Positions 16,077 through 26,423 of a DNA stretch of 48,045 nucleotides are shown here, in pieces. Numbering within the stretch: position 1 is the stretch's first letter; each line of letters opens with the position of its first letter. Source of the stretch: Pseudomonas fluorescens (lineage in GTDB: Bacteria; Pseudomonadota; Gammaproteobacteria; Pseudomonadales; Pseudomonadaceae). The translations under genes and the position numbers were made by a program. The notes below the pieces were generated by a model. The model was not told the origin of the DNA. It saw only the letters and a list, made by a program, of their open reading frames with translations, and searched no databases. The stretch lies in the NCBI RefSeq assembly GCF_000967965.1, contig NZ_LACC01000022.1, forward strand, positions 263,255 to 311,299, written 5' to 3'.

Positions 16077-16949
16077 TCAGGTCAATAACCCCATCCGTCG
16101 TTTAGCCCGCTGCACCGATCCATTACGCACCGCCCAGCGCAGCATCGGCGCACTGCGATTGACGCTGGCGCGGATCAGCTTGCGTTGCAGCGGGTTCTGG
16201 CTGACGCCGAGCATGTCGCTGGCCCAGTCCGGCAGCAGATCGATCCCGGCCTGCATCATCAGACCGCCGAAAGGCTTGGCCAGGCGACTGGGGGAGGGGG
16301 CGTTCAGCAACAGGCGCAGGACTTCACGACTGCGTTCGTCGCACAGTAACTGTGGACGCATGCGCTCAAGGTAGTCGGCAATTTCCTGCCGCGAACGGGG
16401 CACATCCCGGGCCCCGAGGCGCTCGGCGACCAGGGCGATTTCAGCGTAGTAGCGATCCTGATCGACCGGCGACAGGTGCGGATTGCGATAGCGCAAATGT
16501 GCGGCGAGGAAGTTGCTGACTTCCGCCACATGCACCCACGTCAACAATTGGGGATCGCTGGCGGCGTAGGCGCGTCCGTCCGGTGCCGTGCCGGTGATCT
16601 GCAAATGGATGGTGCGGACTTTTTCGATCAACCAGTCGGCATCCTTTCGAGAACCGAAGGTGGTGCCGGAGATGAACTGCCCGGTGCGGCGCAAGCGGCC
16701 GAGCATGTCTTCACGAAAGTTCGAATGGTCCCAGACCCCGGCCAATGCCAGAGGATGCAGGGCCTGCAGCATCAGGGCGCTGATGCCACCGATCAGCATG
16801 CTGCTGAAATCGCCATGGACTTGCCAGCTCACCGAGTCCGGCCCGAACAGCCCGGGGTCGCCCTTGGGGTTTTCCAGGTCGAGTTTGCCCAAAGACAAAC
16901 CGGTCAGGCTCATGATCTGGGTTTCGATGCGGGTGCGGATGAATTCCAT
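16077..16949 (-). CDS. Oxygenase MpaB-family (DUF2236) protein
   Basis: A 290-residue protein starting MEFIRTRIETQIMSLTG; upstream codons in frame belong to a repeat and are excluded. It carries DUF2236/MpaB features: an early HGDF segment, LMLQALHPLALAGVWDHSNF with a conserved His, RTGQFISGTTFG, and TWVHVAEVSNFLAAHL with a second His in a helix. Family members include the haem-dependent rubber oxygenase Lcp and the mycophenolic acid pathway protein MpaB. Most bacterial members, including this one, have no known substrate. It sits between acsA and the RlmK-like gene and is framed by two repeats. Confidence 0.75.
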   Translation of the reverse strand: MEFIRTRIETQIMSLTGLSLGKLDLENPKGDPGLFGPDSVSWQVHGDFSSMLIGGISALMLQALHPLALAGVWDHSNFREDMLGRLRRTGQFISGTTFGSRKDADWLIEKVRTIHLQITGTAPDGRAYAASDPQLLTWVHVAEVSNFLAAHLRYRNPHLSPVDQDRYYAEIALVAERLGARDVPRSRQEIADYLERMRPQLLCDERSREVLRLLLNAPSPSRLAKPFGGLMMQAGIDLLPDWASDMLGVSQNPLQRKLIRASVNRSAPMLRWAVRNGSVQRAKRRMGLLT

Positions 16950-16958
16950 AGGTACTCT

Positions 16959-17082
16959 GTAGGGGCAGCCGGTCGACACTCGATTGCTCGCAATGGTCGT
17001 TAACGGTAACGCGTTTCTCCTGAATACACGCGGCGCGCTTGAGTTCATCGCGAGCAATCGAGTGTCGACCGGCTGCTCCTAC
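16959..17082. repeat. Long REP-like inverted repeat (37-bp arms)
   Basis: Arms at 16959-16995 and 17046-17082 match in 35 of 37 positions. Their ends look like a REP (GTAGGAGC at one end, TTGCTCGCGATG at the other), but 17 extra bases (AGCCGGTCGACACTCGA) replace the usual short centre. It fills the gap between acsA and the MpaB-family gene. Confidence 0.8.
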
Positions 17083-17091
17083 AAAGGCACG

Positions 17092-19029
<1,938 letters not shown>

Positions 19030-19036
19030 GACGGTT

Positions 19037-19049
19037 CCTTATTCTTGTT
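19037..19049 (-). promoter_or_regulatory. Putative Hfq/Crc (CA-motif) site at the acsA ribosome binding site
   Basis: On the minus strand AACAAGAATAAGG ends 7 nt before the acsA ATG and overlaps its AAGGAA ribosome binding sequence. The spacing fits AAnAAnAAnAA. Carbon-source control of acetate activation through Crc would make biological sense; the regulation itself is inferred. Confidence 0.5.
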
Positions 19050-19153
19050 TTGCGACAAGGATAAAGATGCGCCGAGTGGTCAAAGGGTTCAAGTCAGTCG
19101 CCAATCGGCCTGGGGACTGGCTCGCCGCAGAATGAGAGAACACCATAAACCAC

Positions 19154-19243
19154 TGTGGGAGCGAGCTTGCTCGCGATGAGGGCATGGCGGTCAACATGGT
19201 TGTCGACTGACAGTCCTTCATCGCGAGCAAGCTCGCTCCCACA
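19154..19243. repeat. REPIN (type GTGGGAGCGAGC)
   Basis: TGTGGGAGCGAGCTTGCTCG begins at 19154 and its reverse complement ends at 19243, enclosing about 40 nt. It sits between the starts of acsA and the end of pgi. Confidence 0.9.
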
Positions 19244-19304
19244 GGGGATTGTTTTTGCCCACAGGATTCGGATTGATCCAAATCCCGTGGGTTGTGCTTT
19301 CAAA

Positions 19305-20969
19305 TCACCCGCGGTGACGACCACGGAAGTAATTGATCAGCCCTTGGGTCGAGGCGTCCTCGGCCGGGGTTTCTTCGCTGCCGACCAGGCGGTTGTAGAC
19401 GCCTTTGCCCAGCTCTTTGCCCAGCTCCACACCCCACTGGTCGAAGGCATTGATGCCCCAGATCACGCTTTGCACGAAGACTTTGTGTTCGTACATTGCC
19501 ACCAGTGCGCCGAGGCGACGCGGGCTGATGCGCTCGACCACCAGGGTGTTGCTCGGACGGTTGCCCGGGATCACCTTGTGCGGCGCGAGTTTCTGCACTT
19601 CGGCGTCAGTCATGCCTTTGTCGCGCAACTCGGTTTCGGCCTCGCCAAGGGTCTTGCCGAGCATCAGAGCCTGGCTCTGGGACAGGCAGTTGGCGTACAG
19701 CCACTGGTGGTGGTCGGACACCGGGTTGAAGCTGACGATCGGCACGATGAAATCGGCCGGGATCAGTTGGGTGCCCTGGTGCAGCAACTGGTGGTAGGCG
19801 TGCTGACCGTTGCAGCCGACGCCGCCCCAGATCACCGGCCCGGTGTCGGTGGACACTGGCTTGCCGTCCTGGCGCACGCTCTTGCCGTTGGATTCCATGT
19901 CCAGCTGTTGCAGGTGCTTGGTGATGTTACGCAGGTAGTGATCGTACGGCAGGATCGCGTGGCTTTGCGCGCCCCAGAAGTTGCCGTACCACACGCCGAG
20001 CAGGGCCAGCAGCACCGGCATATTCTGTTCGAACGGTGCGCTCTGGAAGTGCTGGTCCATGGTGTAGGCACCGGACAGCAATTCCTTGAAGTTCGACATG
20101 CCGATGGCCAGGGCAATCGGCAAGCCGATGGCCGACCATAGCGAGTAGCGCCCGCCAACCCAGTCCCACATCGGGAAGATGTTCTCTTCGCGGATGCCGA
20201 AGGCTACCGCGGCGGCGTTGTTGCTCGATACCGCGATGAAGTGGCGATACAGTTCGGCTTCCGAACCACCCTGGGCCAGATACCAGGCACGGGCAGCCTG
20301 GGCGTTCTTCAGGGTTTCGAGGGTGTTGAAGGATTTCGACGAGACGATGAACAGCGTGGTCTCGGCGCGCAGCTTCATGGTCAGTTCGTGGAACTCGCTG
20401 CCGTCGATGTTCGCCAGGTAATGGCAGCGCACGCCTTTCTGGGCGTAGGACAGCAAGGCTTCGGATACCAGTTCCGGGCCGAGGAACGAGCCGCCGATGC
20501 CGATGTTCACCACGTCGGTGATCGGCTTCTCGGTGTAACCGCGCCACAGACCGTCGTGGATACGGCCGACGAGGTCGGTGATCTGGTTCAGCACCTTGTG
20601 CACTTCGGGCATCACGTTGACGCCGTTGACCGACAGCTTGTCGCCAACCGGGCGGCGCAGTGCCGTGTGCAGGGCCGGACGACCTTCGGAAGAGTTGACG
20701 ATTTCGCCATCGAACAGCGACTTGATCGCGCCCTTGAGGTCGACTTCGTTGGCCAGGCCCACCAGCAGATTGCGGGTCTCGGCGTTGATCAGGTTTTTCG
20801 AATAGTCGAGAAACAGGCCGCAGCTGCTGAGGGTGAACTGAGTAAAACGCTGCGGATCGGCATTGAAGGCTTCGCGCATGCTGAAATCCTGCATGGCTTG
20901 GCGGTGGTCATTCAACGCTTGCCAGGCAGGCAGAGCGGTAACGTCGTGAGGAGTGCGGTAATACGCCAT
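19305..20969 (-). CDS. pgi: Glucose-6-phosphate isomerase
   Basis: A 554-residue enzyme interconverting glucose-6-phosphate and fructose-6-phosphate in the cytoplasm; in Pseudomonas it mainly serves gluconeogenesis and the Entner-Doudoroff cycle. It shows the SIS folds with VNIGIGGSFLGPELV, FIVSSKSFNTLETL, the GGRYSLWSAIGLPIAL signature and the C-terminal SVIWGINAFDQWGVELGK. Full family length. It lies between acsA and panD on the same strand with 224 bp before panD's stop, so it has its own promoter. Confidence 0.96.
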   Translation of the reverse strand: MAYYRTPHDVTALPAWQALNDHRQAMQDFSMREAFNADPQRFTQFTLSSCGLFLDYSKNLINAETRNLLVGLANEVDLKGAIKSLFDGEIVNSSEGRPALHTALRRPVGDKLSVNGVNVMPEVHKVLNQITDLVGRIHDGLWRGYTEKPITDVVNIGIGGSFLGPELVSEALLSYAQKGVRCHYLANIDGSEFHELTMKLRAETTLFIVSSKSFNTLETLKNAQAARAWYLAQGGSEAELYRHFIAVSSNNAAAVAFGIREENIFPMWDWVGGRYSLWSAIGLPIALAIGMSNFKELLSGAYTMDQHFQSAPFEQNMPVLLALLGVWYGNFWGAQSHAILPYDHYLRNITKHLQQLDMESNGKSVRQDGKPVSTDTGPVIWGGVGCNGQHAYHQLLHQGTQLIPADFIVPIVSFNPVSDHHQWLYANCLSQSQALMLGKTLGEAETELRDKGMTDAEVQKLAPHKVIPGNRPSNTLVVERISPRRLGALVAMYEHKVFVQSVIWGINAFDQWGVELGKELGKGVYNRLVGSEETPAEDASTQGLINYFRGRHRG

Positions 20970-21193
20970 CGCTGCGGGTTTCCTTATTACTTGAACGGCC
21001 TTTTGAACACTAAAAATCCCGGAGCGCTGTGGGTGGGCGTTCCGGTCAACTGCGTCGACACGATTTCATGGCGCAGGGCGACTACAGTAAACCCCGCGCA
21101 ATGATCTGTCTTGACTTTGTCTGACCTGTTTCCGGTACTTTTTTAACATCGAAGTTAGGAATGGTCCGACAAACGGAAGAGACAGGACTCGGA

Positions 21194-21574
21194 TCAGGCG
21201 ACCTGGACCGGAATGGCGTTGCTGGTGTGGCTCAGTTCATTGCCCGGTGCCATGTAGAGCATGCGCGGCTTGAAGTTGAGCAGTTCGGCTTCGCTGTAAT
21301 GAGCGTAAGCGCAGATGATCACGCGATCACCGACCTTGGCCTTGTGCGCGGCGGCGCCGTTGACCGAGATCATGCGCGAACCTTCTTCGCCACGGATGGC
21401 GTAGGTGGTGAAGCGCTCGCCGTTGTCGATGTTGTAGATCTGGATCTGCTCGTACTCTCGAATGCCGGACAGGTCCAGCCATTCACCGTCGATGGCGCAG
21501 GAGCCTTCGTAATCGAGTACTGCGTGGGTGACTTCGGCGCGATGCAGCTTGGCTTTGAGCATGATGGCGTGCAT
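21194..21574 (-). CDS. panD: Aspartate 1-decarboxylase
   Basis: A 126-residue proenzyme that makes beta-alanine for pantothenate. The self-cleavage site is the Gly24-Ser25 bond in DYEGSCAID, giving the pyruvoyl cofactor on the alpha chain. Length and motifs match. A REPIN lies in the gap to panC, so panD may be expressed separately from panB-panC even though all three act in one pathway. Confidence 0.95.
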   Translation of the reverse strand: MHAIMLKAKLHRAEVTHAVLDYEGSCAIDGEWLDLSGIREYEQIQIYNIDNGERFTTYAIRGEEGSRMISVNGAAAHKAKVGDRVIICAYAHYSEAELLNFKPRMLYMAPGNELSHTSNAIPVQVA

Positions 21575-21670
21575 GAGTATTTCCCAGGTCGGAATCGAAC
21601 GGCGGGCAGTTTGCCCGAAGGGGTTGTGGGCGGCAATACGAATGAAGCGAAGGGTTTGAAGTGTACTTTT

Positions 21671-21795
21671 GTGGCGAGGGGGCTTGCCCCCGTTCCAGTG
21701 CGTAGCACTGGCAAAATTTCGGAAACGCTCGAAAGTTTGGGGCCGCTTCGCAGCCCAACGGGGCGGTGCGGCGGTCCGACAAGCCCCCTCGCCAC
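21671..21795. repeat. REPIN (type GTGGCGAGGGGGC)
   Basis: GTGGCGAGGGGGCTTGCCCC at 21671 is mirrored by CAAGCCCCCTCGCCAC ending at 21795, with about 90 nt between. It separates panD from panC. Confidence 0.85.
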
Positions 21796-21823
21796 AGACT
21801 CACTCCACAGGGCTAAAGAGTGT

Positions 21824-22684
21824 TTAGTTTGGCGCGTCGAGGTTCAAGTGCAGGTTGTCGATCAACCGCGTTGTCCCCAGGAACGCCGCCACCAGAATCA
21901 CCATGTCACGATCCTGCGCCGTCGCCGGGCGCAAGGTCAGGGCGTGGCGGATTTCCAGATAGTCAGGACGCAGGCCGGCTGCTTCGAGCTGTTTGATCTG
22001 GGTGCCGATCAGCGCCGGGTAGTCGCGTTCGCCCTGCCTGATCGCTTCGCCGATCGCATTCAGTGTGCGATAAACCACTGGTGCCACAGCGCGTTGTTCC
22101 TCGCTGAGGAAACCGTTGCGCGACGAAAGCGCCAAGCCATCGGTTGCGCGAACAGTGGGCTCGCCGATGATCTGGATCGGCATGTTCAGGTCATGAACCA
22201 GCGCGCGAATCACCGCCAGTTGCTGGAAGTCTTTCTCGCCGAAAATCGCCAGGTCCGGCTGGACCATGTTGAACAGCTTGCTGACCACCGTCGCCACGCC
22301 TTCGAAATGCCCTGGACGGCTGGCGCCGCACAGGCCTTCGGACAATTGCGGGACGCTGACGCGGGTCTGGCCGGCCATGCCGTCGGGGTACATCTCTTCA
22401 ACAGTGGGGGCAAACAGCAGATGGCAACCGGCCTGGAGCAGTTTTTCCTGGTCGGCGACGAGGGTGCGCGGGTACTTGTCGAGGTCTTCGCCAGCACCGA
22501 ATTGCAGCGGGTTGACGAAAACGCTCGCAACCACGAAGTCCGCCCGTTGGGAGGCTTTGGTTACCAGCGCCACGTGGCCGCTGTGCAGGTTGCCCATGGT
22601 TGGCACAAAGGCGATGCGCTTGCCTTCGCTCCGGGCACGGGCCACGGCGGCCCGCAGTTCGCGTACGGTTTTTACGGTGTTCAT
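21824..22684 (-). CDS. panC: Pantothenate synthetase (pantoate-beta-alanine ligase)
   Basis: A 286-residue ATP-dependent ligase joining pantoate and beta-alanine. Visible motifs are the nucleotide-binding FVPTMGNLHSGHVALV, FGEKDFQQLAVIRALVHDL and the ALSSRNGFLS loop that stands in for KMSKS. Its ATG overlaps the panB stop (ATGA, 22681-22684), so it is coupled to panB. Confidence 0.96.
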   Translation of the reverse strand: MNTVKTVRELRAAVARARSEGKRIAFVPTMGNLHSGHVALVTKASQRADFVVASVFVNPLQFGAGEDLDKYPRTLVADQEKLLQAGCHLLFAPTVEEMYPDGMAGQTRVSVPQLSEGLCGASRPGHFEGVATVVSKLFNMVQPDLAIFGEKDFQQLAVIRALVHDLNMPIQIIGEPTVRATDGLALSSRNGFLSEEQRAVAPVVYRTLNAIGEAIRQGERDYPALIGTQIKQLEAAGLRPDYLEIRHALTLRPATAQDRDMVILVAAFLGTTRLIDNLHLNLDAPN

Positions 22685-23481
22685 GCAGAGAATCCGTGTT
22701 CGATCCCAGGGAATGTTGCCGCTTTGACTTCAGTCACGTAGGCATTCAATGCAGCCTCGATGCTAGTCTGGCCGGTCATGAAGTTTTTCACGAATTTCGG
22801 CATGCGACCGGTAATGGACAGGCCCAGCATGTCGTGCAGAACCAGTACCTGGCCATCGGTGCGATTGCCGGCGCCAATACCAATCACTGGAATCTTCACC
22901 GCCTGGGTGATTTCTTCCGCCAGTTCGCTCGGGACGCACTCGAGCAGCAGCATTGCCGCACCAGCCTGTTCCAGGGCGATCGCGTCGGCACGCATCTGCC
23001 GCGCCTGGTTTTCATTGCGGCCCTGGACCTTGTAGCCGCCCAGGATGTTCACCGACTGCGGCGTCAGGCCCATGTGCGCGCAGACAGGAATGCCGCGCTC
23101 GGCCAGCAGGCGGATCGAATCGGCCAGCCACAACGCTCCTTCGACCTTGACCATGTGCGCGCCGGCCTGCATCAACAGGGCGCTGTTGATCATGGCTTGC
23201 TCGGTGGTGGCGTAGGCCATGAACGGCAGGTCGGCGAGGATCAGGGCATCGCTGTTACCGCGTTTGACGGCGGCCACGTGATAAGCCATTTCTGCAGTGG
23301 TGACAGGCAAGGTGCTGTCGTGACCCTGCAAAACCATGCCGAGGGAGTCGCCCACCAGCAGCACTTCGACGCCGGCCTGGTTGCAGGCGTGGGCGAAGGT
23401 CGCGTCGTAGCAGGTCAGCATGGTGATCTTTTCACCTTTTTGCTTCAGACCTTGCAGGGTGGTCAGGGTGATGGCTGGCAT
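22681..23481 (-). CDS. panB: 3-methyl-2-oxobutanoate hydroxymethyltransferase
   Basis: A 266-residue enzyme that adds the hydroxymethyl group from methylene-THF to alpha-ketoisovalerate, giving ketopantoate. Conserved segments seen: MLTCYDATFAHACNQAG, VGDSLGMVLQGHDSTLPVT (metal and substrate binding), MVKVEGALW and HMGLTPQSV. First gene of panB-panC. Its substrate comes from the valine pathway encoded by ilvIHC further right in this window. Confidence 0.96.
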   Translation of the reverse strand: MPAITLTTLQGLKQKGEKITMLTCYDATFAHACNQAGVEVLLVGDSLGMVLQGHDSTLPVTTAEMAYHVAAVKRGNSDALILADLPFMAYATTEQAMINSALLMQAGAHMVKVEGALWLADSIRLLAERGIPVCAHMGLTPQSVNILGGYKVQGRNENQARQMRADAIALEQAGAAMLLLECVPSELAEEITQAVKIPVIGIGAGNRTDGQVLVLHDMLGLSITGRMPKFVKNFMTGQTSIEAALNAYVTEVKAATFPGIEHGFSA

Positions 23482-23844
23482 GAAAAGTTCCTCATTCAGG
23501 CGCTGTGGAAACTACTGCGAGTAACGCGCGTGATTCTTCGTTGAATACAGGCGCACGCTCTTTCGTCGTGCTTTTAAGGCCTGGATTGCGCCCTTGAACG
23601 CCGTGTAGGCGGCAGCGGGACGCCTATAGTCGTGAGGAGAACGAGGGAAGTCAATTGCGTGTGTTACCGCATTGTTACGGGTGGGGTGTTACCGGGGTAA
23701 CTGATGCGATTCAGCAGATTCTGTAGGACGCATCACAAACCAATGTGGGAGCGAGCCTGCTCGCGATGGCGGACTGTCAGTCAACATATATGGTGAATGT
23801 TGAATAGTCATCGCGAGCAGGCTCGCTCCTACAGGGGATTTTGG
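23482..23844. other. Intergenic region between panB and folK
   Basis: 363 bp without a convincing gene. It must hold the panB promoter, for which I see no clear -35/-10 pair. It also contains a cluster of three TGTTAC hexamers (23662, 23673, 23687) and one GTAAC (23697), and a REPIN near the folK end. Confidence 0.6.
23744..23833. repeat. REPIN (type GTGGGAGCGAGCC)
   Basis: TGTGGGAGCGAGCCTGCTCG at 23744 is mirrored by CGAGCAGGCTCGCTCCTACA ending at 23833, with one mismatch in the outer arm and about 40 nt inside. It ends 12 bp from the folK stop codon. Confidence 0.88.
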
Positions 23845-24330
23845 TCAGTTCGGGGGGAGGCGTTCCAGGCCGACGAACGGGCATGCCTTGAGCAGTTCGG
23901 CCAAGGTCCGGCCATCGGCCAGGCGCAGATCTGCAGGTGCCAGTTCCGCCAGCGGATACAGAACGAAGGCCCGTTCCTGCATGTGGTAATGGGGAACCTT
24001 GAGGCGCGGTTCGTCGATCAGGCGATCACCGAACAGCAAGATGTCGAGGTCCAGCGTGCGCGGCCCCCAGCGCTCAAGGCGTTCGCGACCCTGGCCGTTT
24101 TCGATGGCCTGCAAGGCATCCAGAAGGTCCAGCGGCGCCAGCGTGCTGTCTAGAGCGGCCACCGCATTGGTGTAGCGCGGTTGTCCGGGTAGTAGCGAGT
24201 CGCTTTGGTAAAACGCGGATACCCCGACCAGTTCCGTTTGTGGCAAGTGCGCCAGCGCCTCGACGGCGCTACGCAATTGTTCGGCGGGGTCAGCCAGATT
24301 GCTGCCCATGCCGATGTAGATGCGTTCCAT
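23845..24330 (-). CDS. folK: 2-amino-4-hydroxy-6-hydroxymethyldihydropteridine pyrophosphokinase
   Basis: A 161-residue folate-pathway kinase transferring pyrophosphate from ATP to the pterin. It starts MERIYIGMGSNLADP and has the HPPK signature RWGPRTLDLDILLFG, with the two metal-binding Asp residues, and LKVPHYHMQERAFVLYPL. It begins 3 nt after the pcnB stop, the usual pcnB-folK pair. Confidence 0.95.
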   Translation of the reverse strand: MERIYIGMGSNLADPAEQLRSAVEALAHLPQTELVGVSAFYQSDSLLPGQPRYTNAVAALDSTLAPLDLLDALQAIENGQGRERLERWGPRTLDLDILLFGDRLIDEPRLKVPHYHMQERAFVLYPLAELAPADLRLADGRTLAELLKACPFVGLERLPPN

Positions 24331-24333
24331 GGA

Positions 24334-25734
24334 TTACTCGCCCGTGGTGCTCGAAGCGCCGGCAGCGCGTTTGCGCTTGGAACCACCGCTGCGGCGACGC
24401 TTGCGCGGGGCGCCGGTGCCTTCGTCCTTGCCGCTGAGGTCGCGAATCATGTCGCGACGCTCGCTTTCGTTGGCGTCCTGATAGTCCGTCCACCATTCGC
24501 CCAGGCCATCGGTCTGCTCGCCAGCGCTTTCGCGTAGCAGCAGGAAGTCGTAGCCGGCGCGGAAGCGCGGATTGTCCAGCAACAGATCGGCACGCTTGCC
24601 GCTGCGGCGTGGCAGGCGTTCCTGCATGTCCCAGATCTCGCGGATCGGCATGGTGAAGCGTTTCGGAATCGCGATGCGCTGGCACTGCTCGGCAATCAAC
24701 TCGTGCGCCGCTTCCTGCATCGCCGGAATCGGCGGCATGCCACGTTCCTGCAGGCGCAGGACGCGGGCCGGCAGGGCAGGCCAGAGCAGGGCTGCAAACA
24801 GGAACGCCGGAGTTACCGGTTTGTTCTGCTTGATCCGCAGGTCGGTATTGATCAGGGCTTCGCTGATCAGGGTGTGGGTGTACGTCGGGTTGTATTCCAG
24901 TGCTTCGGCGCTGGCCGGGAACAGTGGATCGAACAACTGCAGGTCGACCAGCATTTCAAACGTATCGGCGGCATGGCCGGAGAGGAACAGCTTGAGCACC
25001 TCTTCGAACAGGCGGGCCGACGGGATCTCGCGCAGCATCGGCGCCAGGCCGCGGATCGGCAGGGCGCTGTGTTTTTCGATGCCGAAGTTCAGCTTGGCGG
25101 CGAAACGCACGGCCCGCAGCATACGTACCGGGTCTTCCTGGTAGCGTTGCGTCGGATCGCCGATCAGGCGGATCAGGTGATTGCGGATGTCGTGTACGCC
25201 GTTGGCGTAGTCGAGGATGCGTTCGCTGACCGGATCGTAATACAAGGCATTTATGGTGAAGTCGCGACGTTGTGCGTCCTCTTCCAGGGTGCCGTAGACG
25301 TTATCGCGCAGGATGCGCCCGCTTTCGTTGCGCGAAGACTGATTGCTGTCTTCCTCGTCTTCGTTCTGCGGGTGATTGGCGCGGAAGGTCGCGACTTCGA
25401 TGATTTCGCGGCCGAAGTGGATGTGCACCAGCTTGAACCGGCGCCCGATGATTCGCGCGTTACGGAATTCGGCCCGTACCTGCTCGGGTGTAGCGCTGGT
25501 GGCAACGTCGAAATCTTTCGGTGTGATACCCAGCAGCATGTCGCGCACGCAACCGCCAACCAGGTAAGCCTGATAACCGGCGTTCTGCAGGCGTTCAACG
25601 ATATTCACCGCGTAACGGCTGAATTGCGCCTTCTGCAGCGAGTGTTGGCCGCTGTTGAGCACTTCAGGCGTGCTGCGAATGTGTTGCGTAGGACGCTTGG
25701 GAGTACGGAATGACTGGAACAGCTTCTTCAGCAT
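24334..25734 (-). CDS. pcnB: Poly(A) polymerase I
   Basis: A 466-residue nucleotidyltransferase that adds poly(A) to RNA 3' ends and promotes decay. The start is MLKKLFQSFRTPKRPTQH; 24 more codons upstream are open but lie in the leader. Motifs: YLVGGCVRDMLLGITPKDFDVATSA (catalytic Asp pair), RRDFTINALYYDP, and YQEDPVRMLRAVRFAAKL. The C-terminus is very basic (RKRRRSGGSKRKRAAG), as in proteobacterial PcnB, for RNA binding. It follows crcZ, so low-level readthrough from the crcZ promoter is possible. Confidence 0.93.
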   Translation of the reverse strand: MLKKLFQSFRTPKRPTQHIRSTPEVLNSGQHSLQKAQFSRYAVNIVERLQNAGYQAYLVGGCVRDMLLGITPKDFDVATSATPEQVRAEFRNARIIGRRFKLVHIHFGREIIEVATFRANHPQNEDEEDSNQSSRNESGRILRDNVYGTLEEDAQRRDFTINALYYDPVSERILDYANGVHDIRNHLIRLIGDPTQRYQEDPVRMLRAVRFAAKLNFGIEKHSALPIRGLAPMLREIPSARLFEEVLKLFLSGHAADTFEMLVDLQLFDPLFPASAEALEYNPTYTHTLISEALINTDLRIKQNKPVTPAFLFAALLWPALPARVLRLQERGMPPIPAMQEAAHELIAEQCQRIAIPKRFTMPIREIWDMQERLPRRSGKRADLLLDNPRFRAGYDFLLLRESAGEQTDGLGEWWTDYQDANESERRDMIRDLSGKDEGTGAPRKRRRSGGSKRKRAAGASSTTGE

Positions 25735-25904
25735 GGGATGCACTGTTTGAAGGAATATTCGGCCATAACAGAAGAATGACCGCATGATGGGCGGGGATTC
25801 TAGCATTTAGTCGGGGGATGGTGTAGGACACAGCAGATATGAGCTGTAGGCCGCAGGATTCAAGGCTGGAACGAGCCGATTTGCGAGGATTTCCGAATCG
25901 CGGA

Positions 25905-26274
25905 AACCACAAGGGGAGCCGAAGCTCCCCAAGAAGTAGTTGCATGCTCTATTTTTATTTTTGGTTTCGGGCTTCTTGTTTTTGTTGAGTGCCCTCGCCA
26001 TGAAGCTTTCCTTCATGACCCTCCCAATCGGGAGCCAAGAGCAAACGGATTGCTTTGGTCGCTGAATTGCAGTGATCTTTCGATCCAACCAGTACAGGCT
26101 CTGTCTTAAGACAGTTTTTTGTTGTTCTCGGCCTGGTCGTGGGGCAAGCCCCAAATACAACGCCTCTCCAAAAGAATCAGTTAGCTGCGCCTCTCGCCGT
26201 CTTGTTTTTATTGTGCGTGAGTCGATTCGTCTTATTTTTATTGTCTTGTGCATTGCTTGTTATTGTTCTTGTAC
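25905..26274 (-). ncRNA. crcZ: CrcZ small RNA (Hfq/Crc antagonist)
   Basis: Lies between cbrB and pcnB, exactly where CrcZ is found in pseudomonads. The predicted transcript is about 370 nt, matching the size reported in P. putida. It is driven by a sigma-54 promoter and ends at a GGGGAGC-TTCG-GCTCCCC hairpin. On the minus strand it holds repeated A-rich Hfq sites, including AACAATAACAA (26267-26257), ACAATAAAAATAAG, ACAATAAAAACAAG, AACAACAAAAAAC and AACAAAAACAAG. CrcZ titrates Hfq/Crc and so relieves carbon catabolite repression. An overlapping ORF in this interval is not considered real. The ends are estimated from promoter and terminator positions, within a few nt. Confidence 0.92.
25913..25930 (-). 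terminator. Terminator of crcZ
   Basis: GGGGAGC-TTCG-GCTCCCC, a 7-bp GC-rich stem with a UUCG loop, followed on the minus strand by TTGTGGTTT. The U tract is poor, so some readthrough into pcnB is plausible. Confidence 0.75.
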
Positions 26275-26284
26275 CAAACATATA

Positions 26285-26298
26285 GCAGGGTGCGTGCC
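26285..26298 (-). promoter_or_regulatory. Sigma-54 promoter of crcZ
   Basis: On the minus strand TTGGCACGCACCCTGCTATA has GG at 26298-26297 and GC at 26286-26285, separated by 10 nt, a near-consensus -24/-12 element. It is expected to be activated by CbrB from the palindrome about 110 bp upstream. Confidence 0.88.
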
Positions 26299-26363
26299 AA
26301 CTTTTGCGAAACCCAATAAAACAAGGGGTTAGGCCGGTCGACAGGTATTTCGAGGGCCAAAAA

Positions 26364-26396
26364 AAGCCGGGGCTTCGTTACCGTAAGCCCCGGCTT
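26364..26396 (-). terminator. Terminator of cbrB
   Basis: A perfect 12-bp stem, AAGCCGGGGCTT with AAGCCCCGGCTT, and a 9-nt loop, followed on the minus strand by TTTTT. It lies about 75 nt after the cbrB stop, between the CbrB-binding palindrome and the crcZ promoter. Confidence 0.9.
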
Positions 26397-26397
26397 C

Positions 26398-26423
26398 TGT
26401 TACGTGAAAAAGCTGAGGTAACA
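26398..26423. promoter_or_regulatory. CbrB upstream activating sequence for crcZ
   Basis: TGTTAC (26398-26403) and GTAACA (26418-26423) are separated by 14 nt, which is the palindrome reported for CbrB in P. putida as I recall. A further TGTTAC lies at 26443-26448. The centre is about 135 bp upstream of the predicted crcZ start, a normal distance for an NtrC-type activator. Confidence 0.8.

Noticed and set aside
23661..23702. CbrB binding site upstream of panB
   Set aside because: The TGTTAC and GTAAC elements are 4, 18 and 29 nt apart, not 14, and the right half reads GTAACT; kept only as an unexplained repeat.
25807..26253. A 148-codon minus-strand frame between pcnB and cbrB
   Set aside because: It lies inside the CrcZ RNA gene; the sequence is basic, low in complexity and has no family resemblance.
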